Shown here one piece after another: positions 46,161-54,493 of a stretch of 64,000 nucleotides of DNA. Positions within the stretch are counted from its first letter, which is position 1. Each line of letters begins with the position of its first letter. A model generated the notes under the pieces. It was not told where the DNA came from, did not search any database, and saw only the letters and a list, made by a program, of their open reading frames with translations. Origin of the DNA: Polyangium spumosum (lineage in GTDB: Bacteria; Myxococcota_A; Polyangia; Polyangiales; Polyangiaceae); the NCBI RefSeq assembly GCF_009649845.1, contig NZ_WJIE01000002.1:186001-250000 (forward strand), in the 5' to 3' direction. Made by a program: the position numbers and the translations under genes.

Positions 46161-46235
46161 GTTGAGGCTCCTTCCGGCGGGGAGCCTGGGCACGAGGGAC
46201 ACGGGGCGTCAGGACGGGGGTGGGCGAGGACCTAC

Positions 46236-46390
46236 CCTCGATGCACGAGGCCGACGAGCACGAGACCGGCGTCGAGCGCCGCGCCCCTCGATGGCCTCGG
46301 GGTCGGTCGCGAGGCACCCGCCCCCATGCAAGGCAGGCGCATTTACGCGGTCGAGCGCGGTCCGGGCGCGTCGGCCTACCCGAGTGTCCA
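46236..46390. repeat. Repeat block 7, the remainder of block 6 after IS66
   Basis: Starts with the IS66 target duplication, continues GCACGAGGCCGACGAGCACGAGAC and ends in GCGGTCGAGCGCGGTCCGGGCGCGTCGGCC. The usual GGAGATTT is missing, so the unit is truncated by the next island. Confidence 0.85.
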
Positions 46391-46404
46391 GTCATCAGCG
46401 TGCA

Positions 46405-47358
46405 TCACAGGACGTCGAGCACGACAGACTCGTAAGCCGCAGGAGCGACGCCCCAATCAAGCCACAAATAGAAGGTTGTTGCCCCCGAATGATCAAACCA
46501 GATGCCCCTGGGACGATACAATTTCATCGAACCGATATCGCTTTTACGGTGCGCTCGCCGCTCCCCTCGAAGGTCCAGAATGAAGCGTACCCCACAAAGT
46601 GACACTTCGGCTCCCGACGTGCCGCGATCGTCTTGGTATGCGCCAAGGCTGACGGACCAGGCCGATTCGATAGTTTTGTTGACTGGGACTTGCATATAAA
46701 GTCCGGAGGGTGCAGCAAGATCCGTATAACCAAAAAGCAGCCGAAGCCAATCAACCGGAACTTTTATGCCATCAGCAGCGAAGGAGCCGCACAGAACCTT
46801 AAGAATCCAAAGCTCCAGGTTTTTGCCAGCAATGACACGACAGTTGTATGCCGGGACCACCTTGGTGCCTTCGTGAATCGCACGAAATAGGCGCTCCGCG
46901 CTGGCATCAAGAACACTGAGAGCAGAATTGTGCCGACGACATAGTATATTCGACTGAAGTGCCTGCTCGGATGGTAGTTCCATATCGGGCTTGTTTGGCC
47001 GCATAACTCGAATGGTATCGGATGCCGAACGAGAAAGCGCATAGGCTCTCACAAGTCCTTTGGAAAAATAGTGCTCCCGACTGATCTTCCGATCGCAATC
47101 CTCCAGCGCCAGTGCATAGCATTTGGGGTGTGAGTACCCCGTTTGCGGCAGCTTTGGGGTTGTCTTTGCAGCTGCAAGTGGTGCCGGGCTCTCACCATAA
47201 TCACAGCAGTAGCGAAGACGTCGAGTAGATCCGCACACGCATGGCCCGTCTAACGGAATTCGCACGCGGCGCCCGCTGTCAGAGATAACCACGCGGAATT
47301 CGGGTACAATATGCGGGCCGGGCAGCCATGGTGATGATTGCCGATGTAGCTTGCTCAT
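46405..47358 (-). CDS. SEC-C / HNH-like zinc protein
   Basis: 317 residues. Near the N-terminus, GPCVCGSTRRLRYCC fits the SEC-C metal-binding motif (CxCGSxxxxxxCC). A second metal-finger region reads HPKCYALALEDCDRKISREHYFSKGLV and then SNILCRRHNSALSVLDA. The EH after the cysteine pair and the later LCxxHN resemble a treble-clef HNH endonuclease core with a large insertion. The C-terminal 150 residues are an unrecognised alpha/beta domain ending YLWLDWGVAPAAYESVVLDVL. Codon use is far less GC-rich than nearby DNA, a sign of transfer. No partner gene. A nuclease, possibly of defence type, is an inference. Confidence 0.7.
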   Translation of the reverse strand: MSKLHRQSSPWLPGPHIVPEFRVVISDSGRRVRIPLDGPCVCGSTRRLRYCCDYGESPAPLAAAKTTPKLPQTGYSHPKCYALALEDCDRKISREHYFSKGLVRAYALSRSASDTIRVMRPNKPDMELPSEQALQSNILCRRHNSALSVLDASAERLFRAIHEGTKVVPAYNCRVIAGKNLELWILKVLCGSFAADGIKVPVDWLRLLFGYTDLAAPSGLYMQVPVNKTIESAWSVSLGAYQDDRGTSGAEVSLCGVRFILDLRGERRAHRKSDIGSMKLYRPRGIWFDHSGATTFYLWLDWGVAPAAYESVVLDVL

Positions 47359-47529
47359 GTTGGGATCGTACTTCGCAGAGATCGCGACGACTGCTCGTGC
47401 ACTGCATCTTATCTGCAGTACTTGTTCGGCACGAGCCAGCTTGCCGAGCCAGAGCCGACGACAGTAATTCGTACCACGTCGTGCGATGCGGCGCTACCGC
47501 AGGCCAGTGATCAACCCTGGTGTGCTCGG

Positions 47530-49135
47530 TCGAGGCGCCGAGACCTCCGGGAAGATCTCCATAGCGACCGACCTCGCCGCGCCGCCTCAATGCCCCCAGG
47601 GACCCCGCCCCCCACGTCGGGCCTGCGAATCTTCGCGGTCGAGCGCTGCGCCGCCTCGATGCCCGAGGTCGGCGAGCACGAGGCGCACGTCGAGCGCCGC
47701 CCCTCGATGGCCTCGGGGTCGGTGGCGACGCGCCCGCCTCCCACGTCGGGCCCGCGAATGTGCGCGGTCGGGCGCGGTCACGGCCGCGAGACCTCGGGGG
47801 AGATTTCGACGCTCGCCGCTCGCCGCACCCCCTCGCTACACGAGGCTGACGAGCTGGGACCGGCATCGAGCGCCGCCCCTCGATGGCCTCGGGGTCGGTC
47901 GCGCCAAACCCGCCCCCCGACGTCGAGCCCGCAGACGTACGCGGTCGAGCGCGGTCACGGCCGCGAGACCTCGGGGAAGATTCCGACGCTCGCCGCTCGC
48001 CGCGCCGCCTCGATGCACGAGGCCGACGAGCTGGGGCCGGCGTCCAGGGCGACGAGCACGAGGCCGGCGTCGAGCGCCGCGCCGCCTCGATGCACGAGGC
48101 CGACGAGCACGAGGCCCACGTCGAGCGCCGCGCCCCTCGATGCACGAGGCCAACGAGCTGGGGCCGGCGTCCGGCGAGCGCGAGGCCCGCGTCGAATGCC
48201 GCGCCGCCTCGATGCACGAGGCCGACGAGCACGAGGCCCGCGTCGAGCGCCGCGCCCCTCGATGCACGAGGCCGACGAGCACGAGGCCCACGTCGAGCGC
48301 CGCGCCCCTCGATGCACGAGGCCAACGAGCTGGGGCCGGCGTCCGACGAGCACGAGGCCCGCGTCGAGCGCCGCGCCCCTCGATGCACGAGGCCGACGAG
48401 CACGAGGCCCACGTCGAGCGCCGCGCCCCTCGATGCACGAGGCCGACGAGCTGGGGCCGGCGTCCGGCGAGCGCGAGGCCCGCGTCGAATGCCGCGCCGC
48501 CTCGATGCACGAGGCCGACGAGCACAAGGCCCACGTCGAGCTCCGCGCTCCTCGATGCACGAGGCCGACGAGCACGAGGCCCGCGTCGAGCCCGAGGCCG
48601 GCGAGCTGGGGCCAGCGTCCAACGAGCACGAGGCCGACGTCGAGCGCTGCGCCCCCTCGATGCACGAGGCCGACGAGCACAAGGCCCACATCGAGCGCCG
48701 CGCCCCTCGATGCACGAGGCCGACGAGCACGAGGCCGACGTCGAGCGCCGCGCCCCCTCGATGCACGAGGCCGACGAGCACGAGGTCCACGTCGAGCCCA
48801 AGGCCGACGAGCACGAGGCCCACGTCGAGCGCCGCGCCCCTCGATGCACGAGGCCGACGAGCTGGGGCCGGCGTCCGGCGAGCGCGAGGCCCGCGTCGAA
48901 TGCCGCGCCCCTCGATGCACGAGGCCGACGAGCACGAGGCCCATGTCGAGCCCAAGGCCGACGAGCACGAGGCCGACGTCGAGCGCCGCTCCGCCTGGAT
49001 GCACGAGGCCGACGAGCACGAGGCCGACGTCGAGCGCCGCGCCCCTCGATGCACGAGGCCGACGAGCTGGGGCCGGCGTCCGGCGAGCACGAGGCCCACG
49101 TCGAGCGCCGCGCACCCTCGCATGGGGTGCCATCC
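47530..49135. repeat. Repeat block 8: 50-bp and 72-bp tandem units
   Basis: The left part has degraded core units. From 48011 the motif CGATGCACGAGG recurs at 48011, 48088, 48138, 48210, 48260, 48310, 48381 and 48431 and onward to about 49050. Intervals are 50 or 71-77 bases, the longer units carrying a CTGGGGCCGGCGTCCGGCGAG-type insert. Neither period preserves frame, so the open frames of up to 1,387 codons crossing it are compositional artefacts. The preceding gap (47359-47529) shows no gene. Confidence 0.88.
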
Positions 49136-49201
49136 TGACGACGTTCGAGGTTGTTCCGGGGGTTCGTTCATCCGTTCCGGAATCGTTCCGGAATCGTTCA
49201 G

Positions 49202-49220
49202 ACCCCCCTCGAAAGGGGGT
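49202..49220. terminator. Small hairpin after repeat block 8
   Basis: ACCCCC-N7-GGGGGT followed by GTTTCG. Preceded by a direct repeat of CGTTCCGGAAT (about 49172-49195). No gene of known end precedes it, so its role is unclear. Confidence 0.3.
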
Positions 49221-49350
49221 GTTTCGGTGCGCTTGAAGGGGGGACCGGCGAAGGGCGACCCCTGAAAATCCGCGGAAATCCGGGGGTCGCCTGCTAGGGT
49301 GTTCCTCCGCCCCCCTTCACCCCCGGACCAGGCACGGCCTGGACCGAGGG

Positions 49351-49381
49351 TGGAAGAACTGCGCATCGCGCAGTTCTTCCA
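49351..49381. promoter_or_regulatory. Perfect 14-bp inverted repeat
   Basis: TGGAAGAACTGCGC-ATC-GCGCAGTTCTTCCA, fully complementary arms around three bases, about 125 bases upstream of the 49505 gene. The palindrome CTTGCGCAAG lies at 49447-49456. It may be an operator, or a terminator shielding the gene from the repeats. The remaining 49221-49504 shows no gene. Confidence 0.6.
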
Positions 49382-49504
49382 ACGGGAGAGGGCAAGACCA
49401 TCCACGACCTTGCCCGCCAAAGCGGTGACCCCCCAACGCAAGTTTCTTGCGCAAGCTGTCGGATCCTCGTCATCCGCCACGCGGTCGGGTATCCTCCCGA
49501 GGCT

Positions 49505-51394
49505 GTGAACGTCGAACAACGAATCGCGGCGCTCGAAGCGCTCCTCGAGAAGGTCCAGAAGAACGCTGCGGCGCCCAGGCCCGAGCGTGTCGGGCTCGGT
49601 TCGCTCATCGCGAAGCCCGGGGACGACGTGGTCGGGCCCGCGATCCCCGCGATCAGCGAGGCCGCGACGCCGATCGTCACGAAGAAGCCCGATCTCGGCG
49701 AAGACCTCTGGGACGACGGTCCCACGAAGGACGCGCCGCCCCCGAAGGCCGTGGCCATCGCAGCCCCGCTGCCCGGGCTCAAGGAAGGCACCCCGAAGAC
49801 GCCCCCGGCCGCAGCCGCCAAGCCCATCACCACGGCCGCGAAACCGGCCGTCGTGCCGGGCCCGAAGCCCATCACGCCCGTCACCACGGCCGCCAAACCC
49901 GCGCCCATCGCCGCCAAACCACCGGCCATCCCGGGCCCGAAGCCCATCACGCCCGTCACCACGGCCGCGAAGCCCGCGGTGACGCCGGCCGCGACCGCCG
50001 CCAAACCCGCGGCGGCGATGCCCAAGCTCACCGCGACGCCGATCGTGACGAAGCCCGCCGCGAAGCCGGTCGACGAGCTCAAGAGGACGATCCCCGGCGT
50101 GGGCGACGGCGAAGAGGTGGGCGATTCCCGCCCGGCGCCGCTCCAGGACACGGACGCGATCACCGCGCCGATGAACGCACTCGCGCCCGAGCAGGTCGAG
50201 GCGCTCCTCGGCACCGAGAAGAAGCCGGAGACCACGAGCACGGGTTTGCCCTCGGCGATCGACGCCGACGCCGACATCGACGACGCCGAGCCGACGAAGC
50301 TCTTCGAGCCCGCCTCGACCTCCAAGCCGAGCGCCGCCCTCGCCGCTGCCCTCGCCAAGACGGCCGAGCCCGAGAAGAAGCCGGAGTCCGTACGCAAGCC
50401 GGAGCCCGAGAAGCCCACCCTCGAGACGAAGCCCGAGCCCGAAGCCGCCATCGAGCTCGAGATCGAGGCCGCAGCGCCCGAGAAGAAGCCCGAGATCACG
50501 ATCGAGCCCGAGGCCGAGAAGAAGCCCGAGCCCGAAGCCGCCATCGAGATCGAGGCCGCAGCGCCCGAGAAGAAGCCGGAGTCCGTGCGCAAGCCGGAGC
50601 CCGAGAAGAAGCCCGAGCCCGAGCCCGAGGCCTCCATCGAGCTCGGCGCCGCAGAGCTCGAGCCGAAGCCGGAGCCCGAGAAGAAGCCGACCGCGAAGCC
50701 GCCGCTGCCGACGAAGAAGCCGGTGGACGAGGCGAAGCCGATCGCCAAGCCGGAGAAGAAGCCGGTCGTGGCGAAGCCCGTGCCCGAGCCCGAGGAGACG
50801 AAGCCGGAGCCGAAGAAGGGCTTGCCGGGCTGGCTCCTCGTGGCCGCGGCGCTCTTGCTCATCGGCGCGGGCGCGTTCGTGGCGATGCAGAAGGGCTGGA
50901 TCCCCGGCTTGCCCGGCACGACGTTGCCCGGAAACCCGGGCGGCGCCGTGACGCCTCCGCCCACGCCCACGCCCACGGAGACGGTCCAGGCCGCGCCGAC
51001 CCCCACGGACACCGCAGCAGCCGCGCCGACCGCGACGGACACCGCGGCCGCGCCCCCGGGCAGCGCGTCGGCCGCCCCTGCAGGCAGCGCGTCGGCCGGG
51101 CCCGAGGCCAGCGCCGCGCCGACCGCGGAGGCGCCGCCGGCGAAGGATCCGGCGACGCTGCCGCCGACGCGCGGCATCCTGACCGTGACCTCGAACAAGG
51201 AGGCGCTCGTCTTCCTGACCGGCAAGCTGGTCGGGAGCACGGGCGAGGCGGTCGAGGTCGATTGTGGTCCGAAGTTCCTGCGTCTCGCCGAGCCCGGCGA
51301 GACGAACCCGGTGAAGGCCAAGTGGCTCACGCCGGGCGAGTCGAGGATGATCAACTGCCAGAAGGCAAACGACATGACCATCAACGTGCCCTGA
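49505..51394 (+). CDS. Large disordered single-pass membrane protein
   Basis: 629 residues from a GTG start. A short coiled coil (VEQRIAALEALLEKVQKN) leads into about 400 residues of low-complexity Pro/Lys/Glu/Ala, with repeated AAKPxxxPGPKPITPVTTAAKP and EKKPEPEAAIEIEAAAPEKKPE units. One transmembrane helix follows (PGWLLVAAALLLIGAGAFVAM, about residue 440), then a Pro/Thr/Ala linker. The C-terminal domain of about 75 residues (RGILTVTSNKEALVFLTGKLVGST...MINCQKANDMTINVP) resembles PEGA-type beta domains in the periplasm. The layout, a cytosolic disordered region with one TM and a small periplasmic domain, suggests an envelope scaffold; function unknown. A good terminator follows. Confidence 0.78.
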   Translation: MNVEQRIAALEALLEKVQKNAAAPRPERVGLGSLIAKPGDDVVGPAIPAISEAATPIVTKKPDLGEDLWDDGPTKDAPPPKAVAIAAPLPGLKEGTPKTPPAAAAKPITTAAKPAVVPGPKPITPVTTAAKPAPIAAKPPAIPGPKPITPVTTAAKPAVTPAATAAKPAAAMPKLTATPIVTKPAAKPVDELKRTIPGVGDGEEVGDSRPAPLQDTDAITAPMNALAPEQVEALLGTEKKPETTSTGLPSAIDADADIDDAEPTKLFEPASTSKPSAALAAALAKTAEPEKKPESVRKPEPEKPTLETKPEPEAAIELEIEAAAPEKKPEITIEPEAEKKPEPEAAIEIEAAAPEKKPESVRKPEPEKKPEPEPEASIELGAAELEPKPEPEKKPTAKPPLPTKKPVDEAKPIAKPEKKPVVAKPVPEPEETKPEPKKGLPGWLLVAAALLLIGAGAFVAMQKGWIPGLPGTTLPGNPGGAVTPPPTPTPTETVQAAPTPTDTAAAAPTATDTAAAPPGSASAAPAGSASAGPEASAAPTAEAPPAKDPATLPPTRGILTVTSNKEALVFLTGKLVGSTGEAVEVDCGPKFLRLAEPGETNPVKAKWLTPGESRMINCQKANDMTINVP

Positions 51395-51425
51395 AGGCCC
51401 GCCGCGCGACGCGGCGTGACGCGGA

Positions 51426-51462
51426 GAAGCCTCGAGGTCCACACCTCGGGGCTTCTTCGTTT
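51426..51462 (+). terminator. Intrinsic terminator after the 49505 gene
   Basis: GAAGCCTCGAGGT-N4-ACCTCGGGGCTTC, a 13-bp stem with one mismatch, followed by TTCGTTTC. It lies between the membrane protein gene and the aldehyde dehydrogenase gene. Confidence 0.75.
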
Positions 51463-51492
51463 CAGGGGCACGCGTGATAGGCTCCGCGCCGC

Positions 51493-53109
51493 ATGGACGT
51501 GCAGCAAGACGAGCAGCCGTCGGAGGCGCAGGCGGCCGCCCCCGGGACGAACGAGACGAACGAGACGAGCGCAGAGCCCGCGCAAGACGGCCCCTTCCCC
51601 GCGCAAAGCCCGCTCGATGGGTCCGCGTTGTCGCCCGTGACGGCGACGCCGCCGAGCGAGATCCCCGAGCTCGCTCGCAAGGCGCGCGCGGCGCAGGAGG
51701 CCTGGTCGAAGAAGACGGCGCGGGAGCGGGCGAGCGTGATCGCGCCCGTGAAGCAGCGGCTGCTCGCGCGCGCCGAGGAGATCGCGGACCTCCTGCACCA
51801 CGAGTGCGGCAAGCCCATCGAGGAGGCCGCGCTCGCCGAGGTGCTGCCGAACGCCGACCTCGTCGACTACTGGACCGATTCGATCGAGGAGCTGCTCGAA
51901 GGCACGACGATCGAGCTCGATCCCCTCGCCTACCCGGGCAAGCTCGGGCGGATCCACAAGGCGCCGCGAGGGCTCGTCGGGCTGATCACGCCGTGGAACT
52001 ACCCCGTGGCGATCCCGCTCCGGACCATCGTCCCGGCGCTGCTCGCCGGCAACGCCGTGCTCTTCAAGCCGAGCGAGGTCACGCCGCGGGCGGGCGCGCT
52101 CGTGGCGTCGCTCTTCGAAGGGCTCCTGCCGGACGGGCTGCTCGCGCTCGTGCAAGGCGGCGGCGATGTGGGCGCGGCGATCGTCGACGAGGCAGACGTC
52201 GTGGTCTTCACGGGCAGCGTGGCGACGGGCAGGCGCGTGGCGGTGCGCTGCGCCGAGCGGCTGATCCCGTGCTCGCTCGAGCTCGGCGGCAAGGACGCGG
52301 CCATCGTGATGGCCGACGCGCCCGTCGAGCGCACGGCGAACGGCATCGTGTGGGGCGCGTTCACGAACGCGGGGCAGAACTGCGCGTCGATCGAGCGCGT
52401 GTACGTGGATCGGTCGATCGCCGAGAAGCTCGTGCCGAAGATCGTGGAGCTGACGAAGAAGCTCGAGCCGGGCCGCGACACGGCCGTGCTCACGACCTCG
52501 CGGCAATGCGACATCGTGCGGCGTCACCTCGCGGAGGCCGTGGCGAGCGGCGCGGAGGTGCTCGCGGGAGGCGCGCCCGAGGAAGGGTCGCTCGCGTTCG
52601 CGCCGACGGTCGTGAAGCTCGATCACGAGGACACGCCGCTCCTGCGCGAGGAGACGTTCGGGCCCCTCCTGCCGATCGTGATCGTGGACGGGGTGGAGGA
52701 CGCGATCACGCGGGTGAACGCGTCGACGTTCGGGCTGACGACGAGCCTGTGGACGCGGCGCGTGGGCGCGGCGCACGAGCTCGCGCGTAGGCTCAAGACG
52801 GGCGTGGTGACGATCAACAACCACGGGTTCACGGCGGCCGTGGCCGCGGCGCCCTGGACGGGCACGGGCGAGAGCGGCTACGGCATCACGAACAGCCCGC
52901 ACGCCCTCGCCGAGCTGACGCGTCCGCAGTTCGTGCTCGAGGACCGGAGCCGCGCCGCGCGGGAGCTCTGGTGGTACCCGTACACGCCCGTGCTCCGCAA
53001 GATCGCCTTCGCGATGGCGCGCGCCCGGGGCGGGGCGGGCCTGTTCGGCCGTATCGCCGCGGTCTTCGAACTCGTCGCCGCGCTGCCGAAGCGCCTGCTC
53101 GGAGGTTGA
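51493..53109 (+). CDS. Aldehyde dehydrogenase family protein
   Basis: 538 residues. The first 40 are a low-complexity extension. The NAD(P)-dependent aldehyde dehydrogenase fold follows: VGLITPWNYPVAIPL and FKPSEVTP for cofactor binding, FTGSVATGR, the catalytic Glu in LELGGKD (about 263), the nucleophilic Cys in NAGQNCAS (about 297) and EETFGPLLPIV. A C-terminal extension of about 60 residues (ELWWYPYTPVLRKIAFAMARARGGAGLFGRI) is hydrophobic/basic and may anchor it at the membrane, as in fatty aldehyde dehydrogenases. Substrate not predictable. surE starts 2 bases after the stop. Confidence 0.92.
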   Translation: MDVQQDEQPSEAQAAAPGTNETNETSAEPAQDGPFPAQSPLDGSALSPVTATPPSEIPELARKARAAQEAWSKKTARERASVIAPVKQRLLARAEEIADLLHHECGKPIEEAALAEVLPNADLVDYWTDSIEELLEGTTIELDPLAYPGKLGRIHKAPRGLVGLITPWNYPVAIPLRTIVPALLAGNAVLFKPSEVTPRAGALVASLFEGLLPDGLLALVQGGGDVGAAIVDEADVVVFTGSVATGRRVAVRCAERLIPCSLELGGKDAAIVMADAPVERTANGIVWGAFTNAGQNCASIERVYVDRSIAEKLVPKIVELTKKLEPGRDTAVLTTSRQCDIVRRHLAEAVASGAEVLAGGAPEEGSLAFAPTVVKLDHEDTPLLREETFGPLLPIVIVDGVEDAITRVNASTFGLTTSLWTRRVGAAHELARRLKTGVVTINNHGFTAAVAAAPWTGTGESGYGITNSPHALAELTRPQFVLEDRSRAARELWWYPYTPVLRKIAFAMARARGGAGLFGRIAAVFELVAALPKRLLGG

Positions 53110-53111
53110 CC

Positions 53112-53900
53112 GTGGAGGACACGCGCCCGCTCATCCTGCTCTCGAACGACGATGGATACGCCTCCGAGGGCCTGCGCGCGCTCGCGCAGGAGCTCGCCCG
53201 GTACGGCCGCGTGGTCGTGTGCGCGCCCGAGGTGAACCAGAGCGCGACGAGCCACTCGCTCAGCCTGCACCGGATCTTACGGCTTCGAACGGTCTCCGAG
53301 GACGTGTTCGCCATCGACGGGACGCCGGCCGACTGTGTCTACGTCGCGATGCACTCGAACGGCCGGGTCCTCCCGCGCAAGCCCGACCTCGTGGTGTCCG
53401 GGATGAACCACGGGCTGAACCTCGGCGTGGACGTGTTCTACTCGGGCACGGTCGCCGCCGCGCGTGAGGGCGCGATGCGCGGGGTGCCGGCGGTCGCGGT
53501 GTCGGCCGACGCGAAGGCCGATCGACGCGCCGCGGCTGCGATCGGCGCGCGTATCGCGATGGAGACGCTCGAGGCCTTCCGGCGCTCGCCGGGGGCGCGC
53601 GCGCCGCTCTTCAACGTGAACGTCCCGCCGGGCGACGCCTGGCCCGTGCGGCCCACGAAGATCGGCGCGCGCCTCTACACGGAGAGCGTGATCTTCCGGG
53701 AAGATCCACGCGGCCAGGAGTACCTCTGGATCGGCGGCGGCGGCGTGCGGCACGATCACGTGCACGGCTCGGACACCGAGGCCTTCGACGAGGGCGCCGT
53801 CGGCGTCACACCCCTCACGCTCGACCTCTCGTCGCCCGAGCACCGCGACCTCTGCGTGGCGGCGTGCGCGGCCGTTTCCTTGGGCGAACGCGAAGGCTAG
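53112..53900 (+). CDS. surE: 5'/3'-nucleotidase SurE
   Basis: 262 residues from the GTG preceded by GGAGG (53101-53105). The conserved SurE motifs are present: ILLSNDDGYASEGL (metal-binding DD), APEVNQSATSHSLSLHR, DGTPADCVYVA, VSGMNHGLNLGVDVFYSGTVAAAREG and FNVNVPPG. SurE hydrolyses nucleoside monophosphates and helps survival in stationary phase in other bacteria. It begins 2 bases after the aldehyde dehydrogenase stop, so the two are co-transcribed, and apt follows after 11 bases. Confidence 0.95.
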   Translation: MEDTRPLILLSNDDGYASEGLRALAQELARYGRVVVCAPEVNQSATSHSLSLHRILRLRTVSEDVFAIDGTPADCVYVAMHSNGRVLPRKPDLVVSGMNHGLNLGVDVFYSGTVAAAREGAMRGVPAVAVSADAKADRRAAAAIGARIAMETLEAFRRSPGARAPLFNVNVPPGDAWPVRPTKIGARLYTESVIFREDPRGQEYLWIGGGGVRHDHVHGSDTEAFDEGAVGVTPLTLDLSSPEHRDLCVAACAAVSLGEREG

Positions 53901-53911
53901 ATTCCATCACG

Positions 53912-54493
53912 ATGACCTCGTTCGATCCCGACAAGCTCCCCGGGGCGCACGCGCTCGTGTACCTCGAATCACGGCTCCGCGACGTGCCGGACTTCCCCAA
54001 GCCGGGCATCCTGTTCAAGGACATCACGCCGCTGCTCGCGGATCCCCGCGCGCTGCACATCACGATCGATCTGCTCGCGGAGCGGTTCGTCGGCGAGCGA
54101 ATCGACCTCGTGGTGGGCATCGAGTCGCGCGGGTTCATCTTCGGCGGCGCGGTGGCGACGCGGCTCAACGCGGGCTTCGTGCCCGTGCGCAAGCTCGGCA
54201 AGCTGCCGTGGAAGACGGATCGGCTGACGTACGCGCTCGAGTACGGCGAGGCCGAGCTCGAGATGCACGTCGACTCGATCCCACGAGGCGCGCGTGTGCT
54301 CATCGTCGACGACGTGCTCGCCACGGGCGGCACGGCGAGCGCGGCCGCGGAGCTCGCGCGCAGGCAAGGCGGCGTCGTCGCGGCCTTCGCGTTCGTGGTG
54401 GAGCTCGACTTCCTCGCGGGGCGATCCCGGCTCGACGGCGACGACGACGGCACACGGCCGGCCGTGTACTCGCTCGTGCACGTCGGCGGCTAG
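53912..54493 (+). CDS. apt: Adenine phosphoribosyltransferase
   Basis: 193 residues from the ATG at 53912. Motifs: FPKPGILFKDITPLLADP at the N-terminus, DLVVGIESRGFIFG, VPVRKLGKLPW, LEMHVDSIPRGARVLIVDDVLATGGTASA (PRPP-binding loop), and AFVVEL. Converts adenine plus PRPP to AMP in purine salvage. It ends by overlapping the stop of dapE on the other strand. Likely co-transcribed with surE, both acting in nucleotide turnover. Confidence 0.95.
   Translation: MTSFDPDKLPGAHALVYLESRLRDVPDFPKPGILFKDITPLLADPRALHITIDLLAERFVGERIDLVVGIESRGFIFGGAVATRLNAGFVPVRKLGKLPWKTDRLTYALEYGEAELEMHVDSIPRGARVLIVDDVLATGGTASAAAELARRQGGVVAAFAFVVELDFLAGRSRLDGDDDGTRPAVYSLVHVGG

Larger units (their letters stand above)
43597..46235. 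mobile_element. Complete IS66-family insertion sequence, 2,639 bp
   Basis: Left end GTAACACCTCGCTCACC and right end (inverted) GTAGGTCCTCGCCCACC. The ends pair at about 25 of 32 positions and begin with GTA as in IS66. A perfect 8-bp target duplication CCTCGATG flanks it (43589-43596 and 46236-46243). Excision would restore the repeat unit CCCCTCGATGCACGAGG. It holds tnpA, tnpB and tnpC in the usual order on the minus strand, all intact. Confidence 0.93.

Noticed and set aside
20025-49135. Integron cassette array with attC sites
   Set aside because: No integron-type integrase (the 11462 recombinase lacks the integron patch as far as can be seen) and no paired GTTRRRY/RYYYAAC sites at the repeat ends.
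47279-51442. Minus-strand open frame of 1,387 codons across repeat block 8 and the 49505 gene
   Set aside because: It runs antisense to a well-supported gene and through frame-rotating 50/72-bp repeats; its sequence is a translation of the repeat composition with no domain.
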